Positions 36,301 through 47,913 of a stretch of DNA of 64,000 nucleotides are shown here, piece after piece. Source of the stretch: Scalesia atractyloides (Eukaryota > Streptophyta > Magnoliopsida > Asterales > Asteraceae); NCBI GenBank assembly GCA_947069175.1, contig CAMTDV010001633.1, forward strand, positions 58,200,102-58,264,101. Reading direction: 5' to 3'. The translations under genes were made by a program, and so were the position numbers. Position 1 is the first letter of the stretch. Each line of letters starts with the position of its first letter. The notes under the pieces were generated by a model. That model searched no databases. It saw only the letters and a program-made list of their open reading frames with translations, and had not been told where the DNA came from.

Positions 36301-36620
36301 ATGGTTCATGGCGACTTTTGTACTACCTTAAACTTTTCTTACTACTCGCCGGCATTTTTTGCTGACTTTATTTTCACATATGTTTCAGGTGCAAATGTTT
36401 GATGTCAAGCTAGCTACACCTAGGGCTGACTGGGCCTTAGTGACTATAAAATCAGAAAGCTTAACTTTTGTTGCCTTTTCGTTTTTATCCAAGACAAGTA
36501 AACAATATTAACTAATGAAACTTAACTTATGTGCCATGGTTATTGAAACAATAATTATGTTACAACACTCCCCGACGTTTCCGCCACGGTTTGTTGTTTT
36601 ACGTGGTCGGGGTGTTTACA
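33360..36620 (+). repeat. 3' LTR of chromovirus T
   Basis: 3261 bp. Relative to the 5' LTR it lacks 244 bp (equivalent to 25872-26115) and about 36 bp near 36342, and has six more 15-bp tandem units (35792-36030). Confidence 0.9.
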
Positions 36621-36710
36621 TTAAGATTCTATTTACATACTAGTTCTCGTACCTCACAAGAGATCACTCAACACTCGGCCGAATGTGTATTTTTGTGATA
36701 ACACTCGATT

Positions 36711-37205
36711 CCGGTATGGAACTTACTTCTACCGTACCGTCAATGACAGCGCACCAAGGGAACAACGGACAATCACGGCAAAGGCAAGCACGAATGCTGC
36801 TGCCTACGAGACCGGAATCTTATACTATGCGCAGAGAACCCCTCTCACTTTAGACAGAGAGGGAATGACGATGGGTAGCCAAACCGTGAGGCGAAGAACT
36901 CAACCGCTATACACGAGGGAGCAAGTGGAAGAGTAGAGCAGCACCTTGCCGTAGAGAGGGTCCTAGAAAGGTTAAGAGTTCTGCACCGGTTGGAGTGGAA
37001 TAGGAATCTAAAACAGAATTCGATCAATTGGCTTTAACCAACCTATTTCATTAGAATGATCGAAGAACCCGCTTATCTATAGAAAGAGGGAGAGAGAATG
37101 AGAAATCACTCGACTGTTAAGGAGAGGAGGGGAGAGTTTGACCGCCCTAAGCCAACCAGAATGGCAAAGAAGAGTTCTATTCGGCGACCGGTAGGGAGAG
37201 GAGAG
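36711..37205. other. GC-rich foreign segment inside Athila B, possibly mitochondrial DNA
   Basis: The flanks match Athila A: up to CACTCGATTC at about 36710 (inverse of 19141-19150) and from the GTAGATATCAAGAGG block at about 37213 onward. In Athila A these flanks are about 60 bp apart; here they are about 495 bp apart. By my count 36721-37200 is 49 percent G+C (234 of 480), and 36721-36960 is 53 percent, against roughly one third in the surroundings. The texture (purine runs such as GAAAGAGGGAGAGAGAATG) is like plant mitochondrial intergenic DNA. No gene is recognised. Source is an inference. Confidence 0.45.
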
Positions 37206-38752
37206 ATGAACCTTTGTAGATATCAAGAGGACTTGGGAAAGGGTTAGGCTTGGGCTAAGGGTAGGTGGTTTTAGTAGTTAGTAAAGTGGTGAAAAGTGTA
37301 AAAAGCGTCGGTTATCATAAAACTTTTTTGTTTTTGTGACATTTATTCAAACTGAACTCTTTCAAACAAGATTTTTAAGGAACTTGTTTGGTTATTGTAA
37401 GAACTATGTTTTTTTTAGTCACAAGATAACCGAGCTTTTTACTAAAACAAATGGGTTTGAAAGAAAAAGGTTTTTGTGAGTAATGGTTGTTTGTTTTGTG
37501 GGTTTTTGAAACAAAAAGGTTTAGGCTCAAAAGGGGTTGGGGATTAATGGTAGGGGAAGAAAGAAGAAAAATAATGGTGTTGAATGAAAATGGGTTAGTC
37601 CTAATGCCTCTATCATTTACTTACTTGGGCTTAAGTTGGTAAGGACCGGGAATGTATCGTCTTGGCAAGTTCTAGAGTCGTAAGAACCAAGCGGCTATTG
37701 ACCTAAGAAACGAAAATGAGCATTTTAGTTTAAAGATGTATGCATGTATGCTCAATAAAGGCTCAAAACTCACTTATTGTGGAAATGGGTTTATAGTGTG
37801 AACAAGTATATATAATCAAATTTTAAAAAGATTTGTAATGTGTTTTTATAATTTCTTGTTAGGTTCTTTTTATCACGACGCTATCGGTTGTAAATTTGTA
37901 AAAACATACCCTCTTTAGATATTGTAATTCCCGATTTAAAACAAGACAAGTAAAAAAATGAAAAATTTTTGAAAAGATTTGGGTGATTAGCGGTTCCAAT
38001 GGAGTTTTGTGTAAGGCTTGTTATTAGGACTCGCAAAAATCAAGATTTTAGCTCCCCCCCCCCCCACACTTAAATTACACATTGTCCTCAATGTGTCCCA
38101 AATTATTTTTTTCGGTTGATTCGAATGCATAAAAGTGCGTTTAAAAACAAGATTTTATGATACTAGGCACCTGGCCACGGGCCCGTGCTTGCTGACAACG
38201 GCCCCGTGGTCAGATTGCCAGTATCGAAACTTACAGAATGCTGACCATGGGGTGTGCCTGGTGGCCACGACCCATGGTCAGAGTTATGCAGACAAACAGC
38301 AGGTCAGTGGGCTGGACAGGGGGCGTGGTCATCGGCCACAGCCCCGTGGTGACAGTCTGCAAATGTTGATTTTCATGTTTCTGGCTTTTGCATCTGGTTT
38401 ATGGGCTTATATCACACTAATGTTTTGTGCATTTAAGCCTCATGTACCTGTTTTTACCTTTATCACACCACACAAAGCATAATACAATACAATACAATAC
38501 CAAATCCTAGATTACGATTGTTTTAGATCCATCACCATCACAAACATAAAAATAAAGAAAGTGTAGAAAATAAAAGTTGTTCAAGAGAGTAAATTGTTTA
38601 AACCTCGGTACGCAAGCCGGAAAATTGTTCATGGAGGGAAGAGAGTTAACCGGAAGCTGCAACCGTCACCACCGTCATTGTCAGCACCTAGTCCATGTCC
38701 TCGTCCTCATCACGATACGCCATATGTCCCCGGATATATGTGATATCCTCTT
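37206..38752 (-). other. Athila B 3' noncoding tract
   Basis: Matches the inverse of Athila A 18200-19080. A run of twelve C at 38054-38065 is the inverse of the purine tract at 18254. Palindromic word pairs lie at 38165-38350. The end (38600-38752) should be the C-terminal part of the ORF1-type protein or its trailer. C2 inserted at 38752. Confidence 0.65.
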
Positions 38753-39154
38753 TGTTAGGTCGTCCTCCTTAGCATAGGAACCTAATTTGTATCTAATGTC
38801 TAATATAAGCGGATATTATATGACATTTTAATCGAATACACAAGAATTACTGTTTAATTGTCTGTTTATTAATGTCAAATCAATAGTACATCGAGTATCC
38901 AAACAAACAGAGCTTCGCCGTCGTCAACGCAAAGTTCTTACAATGAGAGACCCATGACAACCTATATATAGACATACAAGTTCGGGCGAAGTGTGACATG
39001 GATAGATCAAGTTCGGGCGAACTTGATCAATCCACACACAAGTTCAGCCGAACTTGTGTATTACACATATAAATACTTTCAAATCTAACAATTCACAAGC
39101 CCTAATCGTACATACTCGATCCAAGACCTAGACAATAGACATTATGCATCAACA
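38753..39154 (-). repeat. 3' LTR of copia C2
   Basis: Contains AAGTTCGGGCGAACTT-type palindromes at about 38968-39060. Confidence 0.9.
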
Positions 39155-39168
39155 AACTCCCCCTTGGA
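39155..39168 (-). promoter_or_regulatory. Polypurine tract of C2
   Basis: Minus-strand TCCAAGGGGGAGTT abuts the LTR start TGTTGATGC. Confidence 0.85.
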
Positions 39169-39199
39169 TATTGTTGTAGTCTTGATCAGTCTTCAAACC

Positions 39200-41205
39200 T
39201 CAACATCTTCCAAAGAAATTCTTGTATGGTTTACGTCGTCGCTCTTGCTTTGGAATAGGTGTTTGGTCAGTAGGAGGTGCCCATTTCATGAACCGAAATC
39301 GTCTGATCCTTGGCTCTCTACCCCTTTCGTGTATCTTCGCAAGACGCTTTTCCTCTTTCAAGAATTCTTCTTTTTCCAACTCTCTCCACCTCGATTCCCA
39401 CATATGGCCAGAGTTAATACCATGTGTATAGCAAACATTAATCACACCCTGGTATTGTTTTGCTTGAACTTCTTCACGTTTGTCGAAGGATATCTTGTTG
39501 AAGAACAAACATTTCACATCTTCTTTAGAGCAGTTAACTAGCCACATCGGGTCTAGTATACGAATCGTTCTCCACAAACCCCAAATCCTTCGTTTCTCTA
39601 TGCATTCTGGATCTTTTTCCTTCGTGATATCCCAATTTTCATCTGCTCCTAATACGATCACTGCTTCACTAGTTTCAGGATCCGTTTGCCACCACAAGAA
39701 ATAAGGATGAAATCTTGTTCAATCGGCTTTAGTGGCATGTTCTTCATAGCTCTTGGACGTTTCATCACTAACGTAACATCTTTTTCTCCCGTCTTTTTGT
39801 CAATCTTTATTCTGCGCTTTGGTATAAATGGCTTCCACAGCTCAAAACCCCTTGACGCTTCAACTTAATAACCCTCCATAATCGTTGTTCATTGAATTTC
39901 ATCTGCAGACTGATATTTCTTGTTTGCACCAACTCTTCAACATCCCAAAATGGCAATGTCTTTATATCTGTCAGATGTCTAAAATATTGCACACCGAACT
40001 CTCTTTTAATGGCATATACGTCAAGTTCTCGAATCCACCCCCAACTCAGAATATCTCTCAGTGATTTGTCTTTATCTCGTGTGAAGAACGCCAGTGGTCT
40101 TTTGAACTTTCTTTCTTTTGGCATCTATTTTAACCACGACTTCTTTGCTTTGGCAATCTGTTCTTTCGTATAGCATTTCGGAATATTGCCTTCCTTTACC
40201 ACTTCATCGATCTTATGTTTCAACAAATTCACATCAATCGGACTCATAAGCTCTTCAATTGTCGGAAACTTGTCGGTGTTGATATTTGAATACTTTTCAG
40301 TTTCATCATCAGAGGAATCTTCATAGACAACACGATCATAGTCATCGGCTTTTGCTACACGCTTGTAGACATATTCTTTCGGTTCAAACGTCTTGATGTT
40401 CAACAATTCTTCTTCAAAATCGAACTTAAACAAATCGGTATCAACTTCGAACATCTTCGCCAGTTCTTCTTTCGTGTAATCATCTACAAATTCCCCCTCT
40501 TCGATGCTCGGATCTAACATAATCATCAAAGGCTTTTCATGTACAGCACCAACAGGCATAGCAACTATTGCTTCAGAAACATCAACATCTTGTGGCCCTG
40601 TCTGCTCTGTATTCTCCCCCTTACTTTGTTCATCCTCCATGTTTGCATCATCGTTGATCAAAGATTCAAAGTCAAACTCAGAATGTACTTTCGAAGAATC
40701 AATCTTTAAACCAACGCCCCCTGATCATCAGTATCATCACCATCATGATCTTAATCATCTTTAGTATCATCACCTGTAGGGTTGTCGTCTTTATCATCAT
40801 CTTCTTCTTCGTCATCTTTCTGTTCTGATTCTTTTTCTTCAACAGATACAACTTTAGGAACATCTTTAGAAACAATCTCTGATTCAGGAGCTTTTTTTAT
40901 TCAACTGTTTTTTCTATCACCGGCTCCTCTGTTGGTTTACGGGCACCTTCAATAATCCCTTTGCCTTTGCCCTGCTCTGCCAATTCTTTATCAGCTTTCT
41001 CTTTCGCTTCTTGTAGATCAAGTCTAGCGTTTTCTGCTTTGAAATCAATGCCCAAGCTGTTAGTTAGTACTTTCTGCAACCTGGCAAATCTTCTATCATT
41101 CAGATCTCTTTCTGTTCGAAGCTCATCAATCTTTTTCTCTAACTGTGCATTTGCAGCACTCAGATTTTCAACCATAAGTTTCATGTGTTTACCAGTTATG
41201 AACAT
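39200..41205 (-). pseudogene. Extra (env-like position) coding region of copia C2, broken
   Basis: About 670 codons in several frames: 40897-41205, 40125-40661, 39807-40124 and 39200-39697. The N-terminal piece is a probable coiled coil (AANAQLEKKIDELRTERD). An Asp/Glu/Ser-rich acidic stretch follows (40300-40896). Then comes a globular Trp-rich part (WGWIRELDVYAIKREFG, WGLWRTIRILDPMWLV), and the C-terminus is strongly basic (RRRKPYKNFFGRC). I see no signal peptide or membrane span. It does not obviously resemble the C1 extra ORF in sequence, though the position is the same. Function unknown. Confidence 0.6.
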
Positions 41206-42581
41206 CCACTCAGTTGACCAAGTCCAATTTAATGACCTTGGTTAACCGATTTGTCTGCCGAGTCCAAGTTAATGACCTCGGTTTGACCCGTTATGAACAA
41301 ACTGATGTTTACTTCAATTTTAAAGTTACAAATTAATGAACTTTTCATCATTTTTCGTGTATTATGATTTAACGGATTAGCTCCCAACCCTTTGTCGTCA
41401 AGATTCCAACAACTTAGCACCATTCCGAACTCCGAAGATCCGCTTTCCATCATTGGCTGTTGAAAACAATGTAGAAACAAAATCTTTTTGAATTTTCGAA
41501 AGTTTATGCTAAAACACACTGAAAATCTTTTTGGGTTTAAATTTGAAATCAAATAAACTATGTGCAAACATATTTACAGACATATTTTTGTGAATTCGTG
41601 TTTAAGGATCATATCAGATGATTGAGACATATCACCAGTACCGTTGACCTTTTCATGACTTTAAGTTTTAAACTTGTTTACTTAGAATGTCGATATGTTT
41701 GTCCACTTAAACTTTGACACGTTTCTCAATTGTTCCAAGATATCTTAGTTAGAATTATGAAACTTGACTTAACTATGGTTCCCATCTCAGAATATTCTCC
41801 CGTATCAAGATTCCCTAGATTTCATCTTACAGGTGAGTATAGCGTAATTGATATCTGTATCTGGGTTATGCGAAGCCTTGAGAGCTCAGGTTAATACCAC
41901 CGTATCGACAAAGAGATGAAGGCTCGACTTTAAGGTGTGTTCCAATTAAGGAATCTTTTAAGCACTGTAATTGATTAGATCTTTCGATTCTTCAATGTTG
42001 CTGCAGTTTTAGGGTTTTTAGCAAAAGCATTATAGAAGTTCTAGGCTATTGCTTCCGCAAAATCAGAAAAACTTGTATAATACCCCAGATATCAATCATC
42101 TATAAAGACCTCGTATCTCAGAATCAGGCAATCTCTCAAATGAAATTTCGGAGTACTAAGTCCATATATCCGAGAGATGTTAATCCACAAGTTTAAGCAG
42201 TTGTAAAATTTAGTTTATATCCCGGAAACAATTTACTGAACGTGTAAAGTCTATCGACACATCCACAGTAAGACTTGTTTATCAACTTTTAAACTTTACA
42301 AATCCTTAGCATACTGTGATAGTCCATTGATGTACTATCATTTCCTTTTTGACACAAAATTCTTTTTGTCTTTTTCATGTTTTTGTACTTTTTGGTTTTT
42401 CATATGTTTTTGTATTTTTCTCGTAATATTTCTCCCCCTAAAATCAAAAACATATTTTTGTATTTTAATTTTAAGAAATTCTAATACTAAAAGGTAACAA
42501 ACCAATGAGGATCACGAGAACTCGTCGTCCGATCCATATTCAACCTCTGCATCCGCACCTGTCAAAAGATTTTTCATACCG
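41206..42581 (-). other. Noncoding tract between pol and the extra ORF of C2
   Basis: No frame is open. About 1.2 kb (41290-42470) is closely matched by C3 at 43900-45075, in the same orientation. In element orientation the shared part begins just after a polypurine-like TTTTAGGGGGAGAAA (about 42428-42442; 45025-45038 in C3). Confidence 0.7.
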
Positions 42582-43133
42582 TTAAGCATCATTAGTATTT
42601 AAACCGTGAAAGACTAAAAGGTTTGGTATAAAAATCAGCTTTTTGTTCATCGGTGTGGATTTTCTCAATTCGTACCAATCTTTTTTCGTAGTAATCACGA
42701 ATAAAGTGGTAACGAATCTCGATATGCTTAGTTCGAGAGTGATGAACTGGATTTTCGTTATGTCGATTGCTGCCTTATTGTCTACATATAATGGAGTGTC
42801 AAGAAATTGCAATACATAGTCTCTCATCTATTTTTGTATCCACAAGATCTGTGAAAAATAACTGGAAGCCGAGATGTACTCAGCCTCACAAGTAGAGAGA
42901 GCGACCGTGGTTTGTTTCTTGCACTGCCAAGTTACTAAACGTGTTCCGAAGAACTGCGAACCGGCCGTCGTAGACTTTGCGTTTAATCTGTCAACACCGA
43001 AATCAGAGTCTGTATATCCCGTCAGATCGAAGTTGTCATTCTTTGGATACCACAAGCCGGTGCTTGGACATCCCTTCAAGTATCCAAAAATACACTTCAC
43101 GATCTGCATGTGAGATATTCTGGGACTTGACTG
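42582..43133 (-). pseudogene. C2 RNase H, C-terminal part
   Basis: Frame 42828-43109 shows YLKGCPSTGLWYP, TGYTDSDF, GTRLVTWQCKKQTTVALS and STCEAEYISASS; frame 42582-42827 finishes the domain. Its N-terminal part and RT are on the far side of C3, which inserted at 43138. Confidence 0.88.
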
Positions 43134-43138
43134 ATAAC

Positions 43139-43551
43139 TGAGGGTCCGTTGTACGGATCTTTCTGGTCCTAATTTGGCAAACCTAAGGTAAACGTGCGGA
43201 ACCCGTTTGCATAGGCGACATTGTAGACAAGTTCTTTAATGATTAATCACTATTTCATTGATTAGTAGACGTTACAGATCCTGGAAACACTTGGACAGCG
43301 CTTCACCTCTGTCGTGACAAAATCTCTAAATCTTACAAATGAAATGTCAAAGTACCTATTTATAGCATGTCAAGTTCGCTGGTGGGAGTGCAAGTTCGGG
43401 CGAACTTGCTTAGTCAAGTTCGGCCGAACTTGACTTCAACATACTACTTTCAAGCGAACTTGACCCTTTATATACATAAACTCGACATTTCGCTCCTAAA
43501 TACTGACTCGATATTATACGATGACGTAGGCAACAGACATATGCATCAACA
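43139..43551 (-). repeat. 3' LTR of copia C3
   Basis: Starts TGTTGATGCATATG and ends GACCCTCA on the minus strand. It carries palindromes at 43391-43431. Confidence 0.9.
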
Positions 43552-43565
43552 GACTCCCCCTTGGA
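43552..43565 (-). promoter_or_regulatory. Polypurine tract of C3
   Basis: Minus-strand CATCCAAGGGGGAGTC, nearly the same as in C2. Confidence 0.8.
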
Positions 43566-45466
43566 TGTTGCCGTAGTCATCAGTCTTCAATTAAGTTCCT
43601 GAGTCTTTAATGTTCTCTTGGTCTTTATTTCTTGAATAACTTTAACTTCCTTGATCTTCATAGCATCTACAAACCTTTTCTCTTTTCTTCTCGAGCTTGT
43701 CTTGGAAAAAACTTTAATCACCATGCTCCCTCTTGCTTTGAGCTTTCTAGCTCCCACTTAAAATCAACTTCCTGTTTCAAAGTTTCTCAAACATTCAAAT
43801 AAACATTTCAGATTCAAACTTTGAAATTTTCGTAACACAAACATTTCAAAGTTTAATCATTTTATCAGTTTTAAACCCATCAGTTATTCAAGCCCAAATT
43901 AATGACCTTGAATATCTGATTTATGTATCAATTTAAACTTAATGATCTTGATTAAAACATTTTGACTCTAAACTGGCGTATTCAAATTTAAGTTTCAACT
44001 TAATGAACTTTTAAACTTTTCAGATCAATTTGAAATTTTTAAACTTTTGATCAGCAGCTTTAGATTTTGAAAATCAGCATTTCATCATCAGTGGTCAAAA
44101 CTAAAAGATAATATAATCTTTTTGTTTTTTATGTAATGAATATCAAAACACTACGTATGTACAAACATATTTACATATATATTTTTGTTGAGTTTGTGTT
44201 AAAGGATCATATCAGTTTTTTGAAACATATCACAAGTACCATTGACCTTTTGAGACTTTAAGCTTTAAACAAATTTACCTAGATTGTCGATATGTTTGTC
44301 CACTTAAACTTCAACACATTTCTCAATTGTTCCAAGATACGTTATGTAGAATTAAGAAACTTGACTTAACTATGGTTCCCATCTCAGAATATACTCCCGC
44401 ATCAAGATTTCCTAGATTTCATCTTACAGGTGAATATAGCATAATTGATATCTGTATCTGGGTTGTGCGAGACCTTGAGAGCTCAGGTTAGGACCATCGT
44501 ACCGACAGAGAGATGAAGGCTCGACTTATAAGGTAGTGTTCCAAAATGGAATCTTTTTGTACTACAATTGTAGTATCTTTCGATATTTTCAATTGAATGC
44601 AGTTTTAGGGGATTTTTGCAAAAGCATTATAGAGTTTCTAGGCCATTGCTTCCGCAAAATCAGAAGAACTTGTATAATACCCCAGATATCAATCATCTAT
44701 AAAGACCTCATATCTCAGAATTAGGCAATCTCTCAAACGAAATTTCGGAGTACTAAGTCCATATATCTGAGAGATGTTAATCCACAAGATTAAGCAGTTG
44801 TAAAATTTAGTTTATATCCCGGAAACAATTTACTGAACGTGTAAAGTCTATCGACACATCCACAGTAAGACTTGTTTATCACTTTTTAAACTTTACATTT
44901 CTTTAGCATACTGTGATAGTCCACTGATGTACTATCATTTCTTTTTATCCACAAAACTCCTTTTGCCTTTTTCAATGTTTTTGTACTTTTTGCTTTTAAT
45001 TTGTTTTTGGATTTTCTGAAAAAGAATTTCTCCCCCTAAAAATAAAAAACATATTTTTGGAACTTTTTGTTTTTTAGAAAAACATTGCCAACCGATGAGA
45101 ATTACTTCATTTAGCCATCCATTACTGCTTCACATTTTTACTCTTAAATCGCTCTCCCCCTCATGATAACAAAAACCTTGACACTTTTGTGTTTATAACA
45201 ATTTATATCCATGAGTTTTTGTATGTTCAACAGTTAGGGTTCTGTGAATTTATTTTCAAATTTTTGTCAAAAAATTTGTAAAAATTTTCAATTGGAACAT
45301 TTTTTCGAAAAATTTCTCCAAAAGTTTTTCAAAAATTGTAAAGTAAACTTATTTGAAATTCAAATTTTGTAAAAATGGCCTTTATATAAAACTTGATAAC
45401 CCGGCCCGTCTTCATTGTGTGCCACGGAACTCCATTTTCAGTAATTTGCTTTCCTCTCAGAAGTTC
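43566..45466 (-). other. Noncoding block of C3 in place of pol
   Basis: No reading frame. 43900-45075 matches the noncoding tract of C2 (41290-42470). The rest, to the gag end, is AT-rich. Polypurine-like AGGGGGAG words (minus strand) lie near 45028 and 45156. Confidence 0.7.
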
Positions 45467-45486
45467 CTGTACAAAAATTCAAACAA

Positions 45487-47113
45487 TTAGTTGAATAGAG
45501 ACACCCAAGCCTTTGCAGTCTTAGGCATTGTTTCTTTAACCTTAATTTTGATTTTCTTTTCACAATCAGGTTTATTTTGGACTTTATCAAACTTCGGGAA
45601 GTCCTTTAAACTTTCAATTTTCACTGATTGTATAAACAGTTTTTCTTTCACCAATCATGTTTGATTTTTCATTAAAGCTTTCTTGAAATACAATGTAGAA
45701 ACTCTTTGTTCATTACCATTCGAGGATTCACCAGTTTCAAAATTTGAAAACTTAGTAATAACTGGTTTCACCTTGTTTGTAGTTTCTTTACATTGTTTTA
45801 AAACCTGAGTTGATACTCCAGAATTTTTGTTATCAATATGAGCAGGTTTAGGATTAACTTAAAAATATTTTCTAGCAATGTGTCCAGTTACTCCACATTT
45901 ATGACACTTCCTGTTCTCATACTGGTCCTTTTTAGCAATCCATACACTCAAATCATAACACTGATTTGATGTGTGGTAGCCATCTTTCATATTTCTTCTA
46001 AAAGCATGATTTGACGTTGAAGCACTGTGGTCCGACCTGCACCACTTATTTTCAGATTTTTGTGAGTTTTTATAATGATTGGATGATCGTACCGATGATC
46101 TTTTATGTTTCTTTTGAAAATTTTTAGAACTTTGTTTTTTCCTTTTGTTTCCGTTCTCCATTCTGCTTAGAAGGTTTTTGAAATTTTTCTTTTAGTTTTA
46201 AAAATATTTTTCTTTAATAATATTTCATGAACAGTTTCTTGAAATTTTTCTTTTTAGTTTTAAAAATATTTCATGTTTATCATGTTTAGCTCTTTCATCA
46301 TCGGTATCATCATCACAATCTTTAATTATGACATCATCATAATTTGTGACTATATCACTTATTGGAATTTTCTTTTTATTATCATTGATCGGTTTTGGAT
46401 ATATATGTTCTAACTTTAATGAGGAAGTCATAAATCCTTTAATAATTTTGCTGAATTAACAGCTTTATTTTTAATAGTCTCAACTTCTTTTTCAAGTTGT
46501 GCTATTTTCTCAATATGAGAATTTATTGTTATTTTATTTTCTATATTTAATTTTTCAAAAACATTTTTTTCATTTTTAAACATTTTTATTTTGTTTTCAA
46601 AATTCTTTTCATTTTCTTTTAATTTTTTATTTTCTAATGTCAAACTCTCAATCTTACTCAAGAGTTTGCCATTTTCTGCCCGATAGATATCTACATCATA
46701 AACTGGGCAAACTAGTTTAGAACTTGAAGACTCATTTGCGGATATACTTGAAACTAGAGCTTCACAGTTCTTAACCACTACACTCTCTTGAGACTTATTC
46801 TTCAGAGATGTCCATAATTCTTTCGCAGTCTTGTATTCTGGTAAAAGTATCAGGATGTCTTCCTTAACCGATTGCTAGATAAGATTAATCATTTTCTTTT
46901 CAGCAAAATAATCATCTTTCTGTTGAGTAGAATATTTACACTTCTCCAGAATTTCTGATTCTCATCTCTAGGAACGACATAACCTGTCTCAATCGCAACC
47001 CAACTGCGGAAATGCATAGCTTGGAACCAGCTCTCAAATTTTCCTTTCCAAACTTCATACCCGTTCATACTCATCACCTTTGACGGCTTCACAGACTCCA
47101 TTTCGTTTTCCAA
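45487..47113 (-). pseudogene. C3 gag, broken
   Basis: Starts at 47113 (Met-Glu-Asn-Glu) after the leader, with GYEVWKGKFESWFQAM of the copia gag type. Frame 46428-46778 is a long Lys/Glu/Asn-rich probable coiled coil. Frame 45859-46161 holds a zinc knuckle CHKCGVTGHIARKY whose last Cys is Tyr. The end, TAKAWVSLF and a stop at 45487-45489, matches the gag end of C2 (KKAWVSLFK and a stop at 51237-51239). This is the only protein the element ever specified. Confidence 0.8.
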
Positions 47114-47342
47114 ATTTATCTGTCGTTCAAAACACTTGATAAATGATTAGCAAACAGACAATTTTAGCAAAATCTGACGTTTTAATCGACAATCTGTAAG
47201 TTAAAAACGTTTAAAATTTTTCCGAAAACTATTTTTACCCGATTATATCTTTAAAATCGTCTCGTCGATACGATTCTAACGATATATAATGTTCGTGACG
47301 TTTTTCGGGATTTTCATGCCTTTTTCTTTTAGAAACCCTGGA

Positions 47343-47687
47343 CAAGTTCGGTTGAACTTGTCACAACGTGTGAAACTCAGCTATTTAACAAGTTCGGGCG
47401 AACTTGTTTCACTCAGAATACAAGTTCGAGCGAACTTGTGAGAAAATCCAAAGGAATCAGCAAGTTCGGGCGAACTTGATGAGAATTTCAATCAAATTTT
47501 GATCAAGTTCGGGCGAACTTGATTAAATTTGATAAAAATCAGGCAAGTTCGAGCGAACTTACGTAAAATCCTTGAAAAATCAATCAAGTTCGGGCAAAAT
47601 TGATGAAAAATGTGAATTTTTTTGTCAAGTTCGGGCGAACTTGATGTTAAGTTCGAGCGAACTTGATGTTAAGTTCGAGCGAACATG
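47343..47687. repeat. Regularly spaced palindromes in the C3 leader
   Basis: Ten copies of CAAGTTCGGGCGAACTTG (some with 1-3 changes) start at 47343, 47389, 47421, 47461, 47504, 47544, 47585, 47626, 47648 and 47670. Most steps are 40-46 bp; the last two are 22 bp. Confidence 0.95.
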
Positions 47688-47900
47688 AGTTATTCGACAT
47701 GGTTTTTTGCAATTTTTACATGAATTCGTTTGTTTTAAGCTCTGATCTTTTCAAGGGTTTATCTATTATGGATTTTACGTATTATACTTGAAAATCAGTC
47801 CATTTTATCCATGAATTGTCCAAGAAAAGTTAAAAAATGAAAGAATAGAGTAGAAGATGAGATGTTCTATGTCCAATGTCTTCAAATTAGGCCAATCCTG

Positions 47901-47913
47901 CTCTGATACTAAT
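47901..47913 (-). promoter_or_regulatory. Primer-binding site of C3, changed
   Basis: Minus-strand ATTAGTATCAGAG abuts the 5' LTR; it differs from the initiator-Met site of C2 at one or two bases. Confidence 0.7.

Larger units (their letters stand above)
24783..36620 (+). mobile_element. Chromovirus T: Tekay-like Ty3/gypsy element
   Basis: LTRs are 24783-28263 and 33360-36620, starting TGTAACATCTG and ending TGTTTACA (TGTGTGACA in the 5' copy). The target duplication TTAAG at 24778-24782 and 36621-36625 is exact. Internal order is primer-binding site, gag, protease, RT, RNase H, integrase, chromodomain, polypurine tract. LTRs longer than 3 kb and a C-terminal chromodomain fit the Tekay/Del chromovirus clade. 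All genes are present but interrupted by stops and frameshifts. Confidence 0.92.

Noticed and set aside
36685..36936. Plus-strand 83-codon frame over the GC-rich segment
   Set aside because: It crosses the Athila/foreign border and shows no family motif; the DNA is better described as noncoding.
5366..40125. Shared Ile-Asn-Asp-Asp at starts of frames in the C1 and C2 extra regions
   Set aside because: Both frames begin at non-ATG codons after frameshifts, and the match is too short to mean homology.
47343..47687. CRISPR-like array
   Set aside because: Repeats with even spacing resemble one, but they are palindromes in the leader of a plant copia element between PBS and gag, they recur in its LTR, and there are no cas genes.
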